A DNA stretch of 22,568 nt from Hominenteromicrobium gallistercoris (lineage in GTDB: Bacteria; Bacillota; Clostridia; Oscillospirales; Acutalibacteraceae): the NCBI GenBank assembly GCA_019119145.1, contig DWXR01000128.1:1-22568 (forward strand). The letters run 5' to 3'. Below, piece by piece: positions 1 to 6,664 of this stretch (position 1 is its first letter; every line of letters begins with the position of its first letter). The position numbers and the translations under genes are program-made. A model generated the notes under the pieces. The model saw nothing but the letters and a program-made list of their open reading frames with translations, was not told the origin of the DNA and searched no databases.

Positions 1-74
1 GAATGGATACCTGTGCGGGGACCGTCGATTGCCGTGCAGGACTGATTATAAATCGGCGGAGAAAAGAGGAAACC
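1..74 (+). other. 5' edge, possible tail of an upstream gene
   Basis: Frame 1 is open from the first base and stops at a TGA at 43-45 (last residues would be EWIPVRGPSIAVQD), so these 45 bases could be the end of a gene truncated by the window edge. The stretch is too short to identify or even to prove coding. A TATAAA-like hexamer at 47-52 has no convincing -35 partner. AGAGGAAACC just before 75 is the ribosome binding site of the next gene. Confidence 0.3.
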
Positions 75-1160
75 ATGTCAAACAGATTGTTCCAGGGCGT
101 CATCCATCAGATGCGCGATTCCATTGACCGCACAATCGGCGTAATCGACGAATCCTCTGTTATCATTGCCTGCAGCGAGCTGGGCAAGATCGGTGAAGTG
201 GCGGATTCCGTTACGGCGGAAGACATTGCGTCGCAGGCGGCGTTTGTCTCCGGCAACTATACGTATAAATCCTTCGGCAGCCGTCCGCGTCCGGAATACG
301 CGGTGTTCGTCTCCGGCAATGATCCCGAGGCGGCGAAATACGTCGGCCTGCTTGCGGTCTCGCTGAACAGCATCAAGCAGTATTACGATGAGAAGTACGA
401 CCGCAGCAACTTTATCAAGAATGTCATCCTCGACAACATCCTGCCGGGCGACATCTACCTGAAGAGCCGCGAGCTCCGCTTCAATTCGGACGTCAGCCGC
501 GTCTGCATGCTGATCAAGGTCACGAGCAAGACGGACGTCTCGGCGTACGACGTCGTGCAGAATCTGTTCCCGGATAAGAACAAGGACTTTGTCATCAACA
601 TCAACGAGACCGACATCGCGCTCGTCAAGGAAATCCGCAACAACATCGACCCGCGCGACATCGACAAGCTGGCCGGCTCGATCGTCGACACGCTCTCGAG
701 CGAGTTCTACACGCACTGCGTCGTCGGCATCGGTACGGTCGTCGACAGCATCAAGGATCTCGCGCGTTCGTTCAAGGAGGCGCAGGTGGCGCTGGAGGTC
801 GGCAAGGTGTTCGACACCGAAAAGACCATCGTCAGCTACAACAACCTCGGCATCGCGCGCCTGATCTATCAGCTGCCGACCACGCTGTGCGAGATGTTCC
901 TCAAGGAAGTCTTCAAGCGCGGCTCCATCGAATCGCTCGACCACGAGACGCTGTTCACGATCCAGCGCTTCTTCGAGAACAACCTCAACGTCTCCGAGAC
1001 CTCGAGAAAGCTGTTCGTCCACAGAAACACGCTGGTCTACCGCCTGGAGAAGATCAAGAAGATCACAGGCCTCGACCTGCGCGAATTCGAGGACGCCATC
1101 GTGTTCAAGGTGGCGCTCATGGTCAAGAAGTACCTTTCGAGCAATCCCTCGAAATTCTGA
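75..1160 (+). CDS. PucR/CdaR-type helix-turn-helix transcriptional regulator
   Basis: This 361-residue protein is a probable DNA-binding regulator. The C-terminal part (about residues 295-350) carries the PucR C-terminal helix-turn-helix pattern: a FFENNLNVSETSRKLFVHRN core followed by TLVYRLEKIKKITGLDL. The N-terminal half has no recognisable ligand domain of the CdaR sugar-diacid type; residues 20-105 look like a small alpha/beta sensory fold and 200-260 a GGDEF-like/CdaR middle region (VGIGTVV, SFKEAQVAL). The ATG at 75 is preferred over an in-frame ATG at 3 because AGAGGAAACC lies directly before it. It is followed by its own terminator, so it is probably monocistronic, and the regulated genes cannot be read from the sequence. 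Family assignment is firm; target and effector are unknown. Confidence 0.85.
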   Translation: MSNRLFQGVIHQMRDSIDRTIGVIDESSVIIACSELGKIGEVADSVTAEDIASQAAFVSGNYTYKSFGSRPRPEYAVFVSGNDPEAAKYVGLLAVSLNSIKQYYDEKYDRSNFIKNVILDNILPGDIYLKSRELRFNSDVSRVCMLIKVTSKTDVSAYDVVQNLFPDKNKDFVININETDIALVKEIRNNIDPRDIDKLAGSIVDTLSSEFYTHCVVGIGTVVDSIKDLARSFKEAQVALEVGKVFDTEKTIVSYNNLGIARLIYQLPTTLCEMFLKEVFKRGSIESLDHETLFTIQRFFENNLNVSETSRKLFVHRNTLVYRLEKIKKITGLDLREFEDAIVFKVALMVKKYLSSNPSKF

Positions 1161-1167
1161 TCGGGCA

Positions 1168-1194
1168 TTACAAAAGGTTACAAAGGTTACAAAA
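1168..1194 (+). repeat. Triplicate TTACAAA direct repeat upstream of ftsE
   Basis: TTACAAA occurs at 1168, 1178 and 1187, and GGTTACAAA is perfectly tandem at 1176-1184 and 1185-1193, giving a 9-10 base period. It lies between the regulator's stop codon and the ftsE promoter, about one helical turn per copy. Such an arrangement is typical of a protein-binding site or UP-like element, but no factor can be named. Confidence 0.5.
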
Positions 1195-1220
1195 TAATTA
1201 CGTATTATTCTTTAAAAGAA

Positions 1221-1248
1221 TTAAAAAACAGAGCCTTGTTGGTATAAT
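1221..1248 (+). promoter_or_regulatory. Probable ftsE promoter (extended -10)
   Basis: TGGTATAAT at 1240-1248 is an extended -10 element (TGn then a perfect TATAAT). A weak -35-like TTAAAA at 1221-1226 is 16 bases upstream, inside an A/T-rich tract. Transcription would start near 1255, leaving a leader of about 95 bases before ftsE. Confidence 0.6.
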
Positions 1249-1275
1249 GAGAAAAGCCGACAAGGCTTTTGTTTT
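1232..1275 (+). terminator. Terminator after the regulator gene, with a promoter box in its loop
   Basis: The stem is AGCCTTGTTGG (1232-1242) with CCGACAAGGCT (1257-1267), 11 pairs including one G:U, a 14-base loop and then TTTTGTTTTG. The A-rich run before it would pair with the T tract. The long loop is less typical than the 3-8 bases usual for intrinsic terminators. The loop begins with TATAAT, used as the -10 box of the next entry. Confidence 0.65.
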
Positions 1276-1350
1276 GTTTAAACCTGCGAAGAACCGGTTT
1301 GCCGGGGACGCCCCGCAGTGATCCATATCATCTCCAAAGGAGGACTACCC

Positions 1351-2211
1351 TTGATTGAGTTCCGCAATGTTTCTAAAGTCTACAATAACGGCACGGAAGC
1401 GCTGCACAATATTAACCTGAAGGTGGACAAAGGCGAATTTGTCTTTATCGTCGGCTCGAGCGGCGCGGGAAAAAGCACGTTTCTGAAGCTCATCACCTGT
1501 GAGGAGCGCCCGAACGAGGGACAGGTCATCATCGACGGCCAGGATGTCAGCCATATCCGTAAGGGCAAGATCCCGTACGTGCGCAGAAAGATGGGCCTTG
1601 TATTCCAGGACTTCCGCCTGATCGACCACATGACGGTTTACGACAACGTCGCGTTTGCGATGCGCGTCGTCGGCGCTTCGCCGCGGACGATCAAAAAGCG
1701 CGTGCCGTACATCCTCAGCCTCGTCGGCCTGCAGCACAAGGCGAAGCACTACCCGACGGAGATGTCCGGCGGCGAGCGGCAGCGTGTCGGTCTGGCGCGC
1801 GCGCTCGTCAACAACCCGTCGATGATCATCGCGGACGAGCCGACCGGCAACATCGACCCGGCGCTTTCGTTCGAGATCGTCGACCTTCTGAGCGAAATCA
1901 ACCGCCGCGGTACGACGGTGCTCATGGTCACGCACGAGCACTCGCTCGTCAAGCACTTCCACAAGCGCATCATCCAGATCCACAGCGGTGAAATCGTCGC
2001 CGATACGGCTGCGATCGCGAAAGAGCAGCATGAGGCGGCCACCATTTCGCAGGACACCGAGACCGTGGACCGCGAGGCGATTCGCCGCGCGAAGGAAGCG
2101 CGCCAGAAGGCGGACGCCGAGGCGCGGCAGTTTGAAAGCACGAGAGAGTTTTCGGCGACGGAGACCGTCCTTGCGGAGAATGAAGAGGAAGAGCCCCGCG
2201 AGGAGGCGTGA
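1351..2211 (+). CDS. ftsE: Cell division ATP-binding protein FtsE
   Basis: FtsE is the cytoplasmic ATPase of the FtsEX complex, which couples ATP hydrolysis at the division site to activation of peptidoglycan hydrolases outside the cell. The 286-residue product has all ABC ATPase motifs: Walker A GSSGAGKST (35-43), Q-loop Gln86, signature MSGGERQR (138-145), Walker B MIIADEP (158-164) and switch His195. The TTG start at 1351 is chosen because AAAGGAGG (1336-1343) sits at the right distance and the protein then begins IEFRNVSKVY as FtsE proteins do. FtsE is usually about 230 residues; here a further 55-60 residues, rich in Glu, Ala and Arg and ending EEEEPREEA, follow the ATPase core. ftsX starts 28 bases downstream, so the two form an operon. 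Confidence 0.95.
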   Translation: MIEFRNVSKVYNNGTEALHNINLKVDKGEFVFIVGSSGAGKSTFLKLITCEERPNEGQVIIDGQDVSHIRKGKIPYVRRKMGLVFQDFRLIDHMTVYDNVAFAMRVVGASPRTIKKRVPYILSLVGLQHKAKHYPTEMSGGERQRVGLARALVNNPSMIIADEPTGNIDPALSFEIVDLLSEINRRGTTVLMVTHEHSLVKHFHKRIIQIHSGEIVADTAAIAKEQHEAATISQDTETVDREAIRRAKEARQKADAEARQFESTREFSATETVLAENEEEEPREEA

Positions 2212-2239
2212 AACGCTTGAAAGGATGGGATAAGAATCT

Positions 2240-3151
2240 ATGAAAATACATAATATCGGATACCTCCTCAAGGAGGGTTTCAAGAACCTCTGGAAAAACA
2301 GAACGATGAGCATCGCCTCGATCGGCGTGCTGATCTCCTGCCTGCTGCTGACCGGCTGCGCCGCGCTCGTCTCGGTGAACCTCACCTCGATGATGGCGTC
2401 GGTCGAGGGCAACAACAGCATCACGGTTTACCTGACGACCGGCCTGCCGTCGCTGACCGCGATCGAGATCGGCAACGAGATCCGCAGCATCGAAAACGTC
2501 AGCGACTGCACGTTCATCCCGAAGGACGACGCGCTGGCCAATATGATGGAGAGCCTCGGCGACGACGGCACGATTCTGCAGGGCCTCGAGGGCGACGACA
2601 ACTTTTTGCCGGACGCTTACACAATTTCGATGTATGATTTGACCATTTATGACGAAACTATGGAACAGATTCAGTCAATCGAGGGCGTGGATCACTACAC
2701 CGATTACGCCGACATCGCCTCGAAGCTCTCGAGCATCGATGCGGTCGTCCGCGTGGCGAGCGTCGTGCTGATCGCCGTGCTCGGCGTTGTTTCGCTGTTC
2801 ATCATTTCGAACACGGTCAAGGTCACGATGTTCTCCCGCCGTTCGGAAATCAACATCATGAAATCCGTCGGCGCGACGAACGGCTTCGTCCGCGTCCCGT
2901 TCATCGTCGAGGGCATGGTCATCGGCCTGATTTCGGGCGGCGTTTCGGTGGCGATTCTGCTGCTGGTCTACGACCAGGCGGTCATGGCGCTGTACAACAT
3001 CATGCCGTTCCTCACGGCGGTCGACATCGATCCGTATATCGGCTACATCATTGCGGCTTACGCGGTCGCCGGCGCGCTGTTCGGCCTGATCGGCGGCAGC
3101 ATCTCGATTGGCAAATACTTGAACAAGGAAGGAGAGAATGCGATTGTCTAA
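2240..3151 (+). CDS. ftsX: Cell division permease FtsX
   Basis: FtsX is the membrane half of FtsEX; its large outer loop transmits the ATPase signal to a cell-wall hydrolase. The 303-residue protein has the expected topology: a short cytoplasmic N-terminus with the typical YLLKEGFKNLWKNRTMSIAS sequence, a first membrane segment at about 25-47, an extracellular loop at 50-168, and three more membrane segments at about 170-193, 220-244 and 266-290. The cytoplasmic stretch SRRSEINIMKSVGATNGF (199-216) is the conserved FtsX coupling region. The start is ATG 2240 after AAGGATGGGATAAG. Its last 14 bases overlap the start of the M23 peptidase gene, which suggests translational coupling and that this peptidase is the complex's partner. 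Confidence 0.95.
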   Translation: MKIHNIGYLLKEGFKNLWKNRTMSIASIGVLISCLLLTGCAALVSVNLTSMMASVEGNNSITVYLTTGLPSLTAIEIGNEIRSIENVSDCTFIPKDDALANMMESLGDDGTILQGLEGDDNFLPDAYTISMYDLTIYDETMEQIQSIEGVDHYTDYADIASKLSSIDAVVRVASVVLIAVLGVVSLFIISNTVKVTMFSRRSEINIMKSVGATNGFVRVPFIVEGMVIGLISGGVSVAILLLVYDQAVMALYNIMPFLTAVDIDPYIGYIIAAYAVAGALFGLIGGSISIGKYLNKEGENAIV

Positions 3152-4268
3152 GCATGGCTTCATGCGCAGCTTAGTCACCTTCTCACTTACAGCTCTGGTT
3201 TTGCTCTATTCCAACCTGCTTCCCCTGCCGTCCGTCCGGGCGGAATCCATTTCCGACCTGAAGGCACAGCTCGAGCAGCTGGATGCGGCGGAAGCGGAAA
3301 ACAATGCGCAGCTTGAACGGCTGCGCGATGATGTAACGCAAAAACGCGCCTGCAGCGATGCGCTGCAGGCGCAAATCGATGCGGTCCAGCAGGATATCGA
3401 CGCATTGGAAGAAGAAATCGCCGTGCTCGACGAACGGATCGGGCAGGGCGAGCGGCAGGCCGCGGCGGACGGCGCCGATGCGCTTCAGCCGTCTCTGCAT
3501 GCGGTGAATCAGCCGGGCGGGGCCGCGTCCCTGTATATGGACAACGCAGTCCTGCTGAACTACCTGCAGGAGAACGGCTCGTCCGGCGCGGACGATGCGC
3601 CCGAAACGGACTTGGCCGCGCTCGAAGCGCTGGCGGCGCAGGACACGGCCGACCGGGCGGCGCTTCTGGAAAGCAGAGCGTCGCTGGACGCAGCGCGCAG
3701 CGCGCTGATCATGCAGTACGCGGAGAATCAGGCGCAGCTGACGCAGGCCGAACAGGACGCGGCACAAGCCGAAGCGGAGGCTGCGCGCCTCGCCGAGGAA
3801 AAAGCCGCGGCGGCCGATGCGGTCGATGTGTGGTATGAAGCGTACCATGCGGCGCTGGAGGCGGCCGAAAACAACGCGGGCGGCGCGGGCTATGCGGCGG
3901 CATCCGGCTTTGTGTGGCCGATGCCCGGCTATACCTACATCACCTGCTACTACGGCGACGACGGGCACCGCGGCATCGATATCGCGGGCAGCGGCATCTA
4001 CGGCGAGCCGATCGTTGCGGCGGCCGGCGGAACGGTCGCCTACAGCGGCTGGATGGACAGCTACGGCTACTGTGTGTTCATCGACCACGGCGGCGGCTAT
4101 TCCACCCGCTATGCGCACGCGAGCGCGCTGGCCTGCTCGGCCGGGGATACGGTCTCCGCCGGACAGACGATCGCGTACGTCGGCTCCACCGGCAACTCGA
4201 CCGGCCCGCACCTGCACTTTGAGGTGCTGCAGTCCGGCAGCACGACAAACCCGCTCGAATACTTTTAA
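3138..4268 (+). CDS. Secreted M23 (LytM) murein hydrolase, likely FtsEX effector
   Basis: This 376-residue protein is an EnvC-like secreted hydrolase or hydrolase activator. A signal peptide covers residues 1-35 (hydrophobic core about 11-30, cleavage likely after SVRA). Residues 37-110 and 155-245 are heptad-rich coiled coils, separated by a loop with an Asp/Gly/Ala-rich stretch. The C-terminal M23 domain (258-376) keeps the complete zinc set: His277 and Asp281 (HRGID), His327, and His358/His360 (HLHFE). An intact zinc site suggests true endopeptidase activity, unlike enterobacterial EnvC whose site is degenerate. The start codon at 3138 has AAGGAAGGAGAG before it and lies inside the end of ftsX. 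The coiled-coil plus LytM layout, and the ftsE-ftsX neighbours, support a role in septal cell-wall cleavage; substrate bond is not predictable. Confidence 0.9.
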   Translation: MRLSKHGFMRSLVTFSLTALVLLYSNLLPLPSVRAESISDLKAQLEQLDAAEAENNAQLERLRDDVTQKRACSDALQAQIDAVQQDIDALEEEIAVLDERIGQGERQAAADGADALQPSLHAVNQPGGAASLYMDNAVLLNYLQENGSSGADDAPETDLAALEALAAQDTADRAALLESRASLDAARSALIMQYAENQAQLTQAEQDAAQAEAEAARLAEEKAAAADAVDVWYEAYHAALEAAENNAGGAGYAAASGFVWPMPGYTYITCYYGDDGHRGIDIAGSGIYGEPIVAAAGGTVAYSGWMDSYGYCVFIDHGGGYSTRYAHASALACSAGDTVSAGQTIAYVGSTGNSTGPHLHFEVLQSGSTTNPLEYF

Positions 4269-4272
4269 CGAC

Positions 4273-4306
4273 AAAAACCGGCCTGTTCTGCAGGACCGGT
4301 TTTTTT
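4273..4306 (+). terminator. Terminator of the ftsE-ftsX-M23 operon
   Basis: AAAAACCGG and CCTG pair with CAGG and CCGGTTTTT around a TTCTG loop, with one bulged A at 4295, and a run of seven T follows the stem. It begins five bases after the M23 stop codon. Confidence 0.85.
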
Positions 4307-4311
4307 CGGCA

Positions 4312-4341
4312 TAAAAAAGGCTCCCGGCAGGGAGCTTTTTT
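4312..4341 (-). terminator. Terminator of the reverse exporter/pseudouridine synthase operon
   Basis: On the reverse strand GCTCCC pairs with GGGAGC around a TGCC loop and is followed by CTTTTTT; the A run on the other side makes it work in both directions. It sits two bases beyond the stop codon of the reverse gene and 5 bases from the forward terminator, so the convergent operons each have their own. Confidence 0.8.
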
Positions 4342-4343
4342 GC

Positions 4344-5306
4344 TTATTTCGGGAATGCGCGGAATTCGTCGAGGAACCAGACCTTTTCCGCCGTAAACGT
4401 GCGGCCGTCGAGGTAGTTCAGGCTGCCGGCGTCGGTCCTGAAGCGGAACGTCAGCTTGTACGCGTAGAGTGCCTGATACGGAAAGCCGGATTTCTTGTTG
4501 TCGGCGTTTTTGCCGTACTTGCCGTCGCCGGCGAGCGGATGGCCGATCGAGGCCATGTGCGCGCGGATCTGGTGCGTGCGGCCGGTCAGAAGCTCGACCT
4601 CCAGCAGGCTGAAATCGCGCCGCGTCTCGAGCACCGTGTATTTGGTGCGGATGCTCCGGCTCTCGTCCGTCCTGCGGTTTGTGATGTAGACGCGGTTCTG
4701 GCTCTCGTTTTTCTCGAGATAGCCGGTCAGCGTGTCGCTTTTCTTTTCCGGCACGCCGCAGACGACGCACAGGTAGAGCTTGTCCATCTCGCGGTGCTTG
4801 ACCTTCTCGTTCATGATGCGCAGCGTTTCCGCGTTTTTCGCGGCCATCACGATGCCGCCGGTGTTGCGGTCGATGCGGTTGATCAGCGCCGGCGCAAACG
4901 CGTTTTCCTGCTCGGGATCGTACTCGCCGCGGTCGTAGAGGTAGTGCTGCACGCGGGCGATCAGCGAATCGAAGTGGTAGTTTTCGTCCGGATGCACGAT
5001 CAGGCCCGGTTTCTTGTCGAGAATCATGATGTTCTCGTCCTCGTAAAGCACGCTGATTTTGGCCGGGGCCTTCAGGAAGTCGTACGCCTTCGGCGACTGC
5101 GCGAAGAATTCGTCCTTCAGGTACATCGTCAGCACGTCGCCGGCCTGCAGGCGCGTGGAGATCTCGCAGCGCTTTCCGTTCAGCTTGATGTCCTTTTTGC
5201 GGATCGCCTTGTAGAGCATGGACTGCGGCAGGTTCGGGTAGGATTTGGTCAGAAATTTGTCGACGCGCTGGTTAGCGTCGTTCGGCATGATGGTAACCTG
5301 TTTCAA
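4344..5306 (-). CDS. RluA-family 23S rRNA/tRNA pseudouridine synthase
   Basis: The enzyme isomerises specific uridines to pseudouridine in structured RNA. With a TTG start at 5306 the product is 320 residues: an S4 RNA-binding domain at about 10-65 and the PseudoU_synth_2 catalytic domain at about 85-285. Catalytic Asp146 lies in NRIDRNTGG, the family's HRLDxxTSG motif with His and Ser changed to Asn and Gly; TGRTHQIRAHM (241-251) is the second signature. The TTG is chosen over ATG 5288 because AGAAAGGAAA precedes it and it overlaps the upstream stop codon as TTGA, a coupling arrangement repeated in this operon. RluC/RluD-like architecture is clear, but the RNA target cannot be told. Association with an amino-acid exporter is probably only transcriptional. 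Confidence 0.9.
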   Translation of the reverse strand: MKQVTIMPNDANQRVDKFLTKSYPNLPQSMLYKAIRKKDIKLNGKRCEISTRLQAGDVLTMYLKDEFFAQSPKAYDFLKAPAKISVLYEDENIMILDKKPGLIVHPDENYHFDSLIARVQHYLYDRGEYDPEQENAFAPALINRIDRNTGGIVMAAKNAETLRIMNEKVKHREMDKLYLCVVCGVPEKKSDTLTGYLEKNESQNRVYITNRRTDESRSIRTKYTVLETRRDFSLLEVELLTGRTHQIRAHMASIGHPLAGDGKYGKNADNKKSGFPYQALYAYKLTFRFRTDAGSLNYLDGRTFTAEKVWFLDEFRAFPK

Positions 5307-5776
5307 GCGGCGTTTCCTTTCTTGTGCGTCCGCCCGAGCGTGAAGAAAAACGGCGGCAGGGAGACGACGATGCCGATCGCAATGGCAATCGCGATCGCGA
5401 TCTTGATCGTTTCCATGCCGGTCGCGAGCGCGGCGGCGTTGTCGTTCATGAAAATATGGTAGCCTGTGTAGTAGATGCCGGCGCCGGGCACGATGGGGAA
5501 GATGCCGCTGATCAGGAAAATCGTCAGCGGCGCGCGGCGCACAAAGGAGAAGATGCGCGAGATGTACGCCAGGCCGAGCGCGGCGAAAAACGAAGCGAAA
5601 ACGGTGTCCGGCTGAAAGTGCATGTAGACGATGTAGATCAGCCAGCCGACCGCGCCGGTGATGCCGGCAAAGGCGTATTGGTTTCGCGGCGTGTGGAAGA
5701 TGATCGAAAAGGCGATGGTCGCGACGAAGGCGACGAGCGTCTGCACCGCCCAGTCGAAGAGAACGGCAGGCGTCAT
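5303..5776 (-). CDS. ThrE-family exporter, small subunit (ThrE_2)
   Basis: This 157-residue membrane protein corresponds to the C-terminal half of the Thr/Ser exporter ThrE of actinobacteria, which in many Firmicutes is encoded separately. It has about four to five hydrophobic segments (5-27, 37-53, 58-76, 83-100 and 122-146) and the family motif GIFPIVPGAGIYYTGY at 91-106. The last helix contains an unusually regular Ile-Ala alternation (IAIAIAIAIGI) that reflects ATCGCG-like repetition in the DNA around 5375-5410. Its ATG overlaps the stop of the larger subunit gene by four bases (ATGA), and its own stop overlaps the next start, so three genes are translated as one unit. Substrate is inferred from the family only. 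Confidence 0.88.
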   Translation of the reverse strand: MTPAVLFDWAVQTLVAFVATIAFSIIFHTPRNQYAFAGITGAVGWLIYIVYMHFQPDTVFASFFAALGLAYISRIFSFVRRAPLTIFLISGIFPIVPGAGIYYTGYHIFMNDNAAALATGMETIKIAIAIAIAIGIVVSLPPFFFTLGRTHKKGNAA

Positions 5777-6564
5777 AAGATCGGAGCACCTCCCGCAATA
5801 TTGAGATAGAGCATGACGACGGCGCCGACGCCGATCGCGATGCAGCCGCCGATCAGAAAGGCGTCGATCATGCGGATCGTGCCGCTCAGGTAGTCGCCGT
5901 TGAGAAAGTCGCGGATCGAGGTGGTCAGCGCGACGCCGGGGACGAGGCGAATGATCGAGCCGATGATGATTTTGTCGAGGCTGTCGCCGAGGCCGAGCGA
6001 AAAGAGCGCGACCGCGCAGAAGGCGACGAGCGCGCTTGCGGCGAGGTTCGTGATGAACTTCAGGGCGGTGCCGCGGTCGATGACGTTCAGGAAGATCTGC
6101 AGCACAAAGCCGCAGAGCAGGGCCGCGAGCGCGTCAAACACCGAGCCGCCGAACAGGTAGCTGAAACAGGCGCTGCCGACGCCGCAGGCCAGCACCAGCG
6201 CCGCCGGATGGGTGTAGGGGATGTCGACGATCGCATGCAGCCGCTCGCAGGCCTCCGGGATCGAAACGCTGCCGCCCTCGATTTCACGCGAGAGCTGGTT
6301 GATGCCCGCGATGCGCCCGAAGTGGATCGAGGAGCCCGGAATGAACTTGAGCTTCGTCTCCACGCGCCGCCCGTTTTCCACGGCGTTTGCGAAAATCGCG
6401 TTGGAGAGCACATAAACATTGTACTCTTCGATGCCGTAGGCGTGCGCGACGCGCTCCATTGTCTCCTGCACGCGGAAGATCTCCGCGCCGTTGCGCAGCA
6501 GCGCTTCGCCCATCTGGAACGAAAGCCCCGCCGCGCTTTCCGCGGGTGCCGGTTGGTCTGCCAT
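5773..6564 (-). CDS. ThrE-family exporter, large subunit (DUF1212/ThrE_1)
   Basis: The 263-residue product matches the N-terminal half of ThrE-type threonine/serine exporters. A soluble N-terminal region (1-115) contains the conserved pattern LLRNGAEIFRVQETMERV and the GINQLSREI stretch, followed by about five membrane segments (roughly 119-137, 141-160, 169-191, 196-214 and 232-256) with the RLVPGVALTTSIRD motif at 206-219. The start is supported by AGGGGGAAACGAAC before the ATG. It is the first gene of a three-gene reverse operon with a promoter at 6598-6626. Together with the small subunit it should export an amino acid or similar small solute; the exact substrate is not visible. Confidence 0.9.
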   Translation of the reverse strand: MADQPAPAESAAGLSFQMGEALLRNGAEIFRVQETMERVAHAYGIEEYNVYVLSNAIFANAVENGRRVETKLKFIPGSSIHFGRIAGINQLSREIEGGSVSIPEACERLHAIVDIPYTHPAALVLACGVGSACFSYLFGGSVFDALAALLCGFVLQIFLNVIDRGTALKFITNLAASALVAFCAVALFSLGLGDSLDKIIIGSIIRLVPGVALTTSIRDFLNGDYLSGTIRMIDAFLIGGCIAIGVGAVVMLYLNIAGGAPIL

Positions 6565-6597
6565 GTTCGTTTCCCCCTGTCAGCTTTGATTGGAACA

Positions 6598-6626
6598 AGT
6601 TTACAGCTTTTTGGCGGCGGTGTCAA
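6598..6626 (-). promoter_or_regulatory. Promoter of the ThrE/pseudouridine synthase operon
   Basis: Reverse strand: -35 TTGACA (6621-6626), 17-base spacer, -10 TAAACT (6598-6603, four of six matches). The -35 box lies in the loop and 3' arm of a short hairpin GGCGGT-TGAC-ACCGCC, so it could be a site of control. The leader is about 25-30 bases. Confidence 0.65.
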
Positions 6627-6632
6627 CCGCCT

Positions 6633-6659
6633 GCGGACAAAAAGCGACTGTCTGTCCGC
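6633..6659 (-). other. Stem-loop after tex
   Basis: GCGGACA pairs with TGTCCGC across a 13-base loop just past the tex stop codon. There is no T tract, so it is a weak terminator candidate or an mRNA 3' end structure. No better terminator is visible in the 100 bases between tex and the exporter gene. Confidence 0.35.
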
Positions 6660-6664
6660 CAATT

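Noticed and set aside
5373..5410. Short tandem repeat of ATCGCG type
   Set aside because: It encodes the Ile-Ala alternation of a membrane helix in the exporter subunit and is imperfect; a coding bias rather than a satellite.
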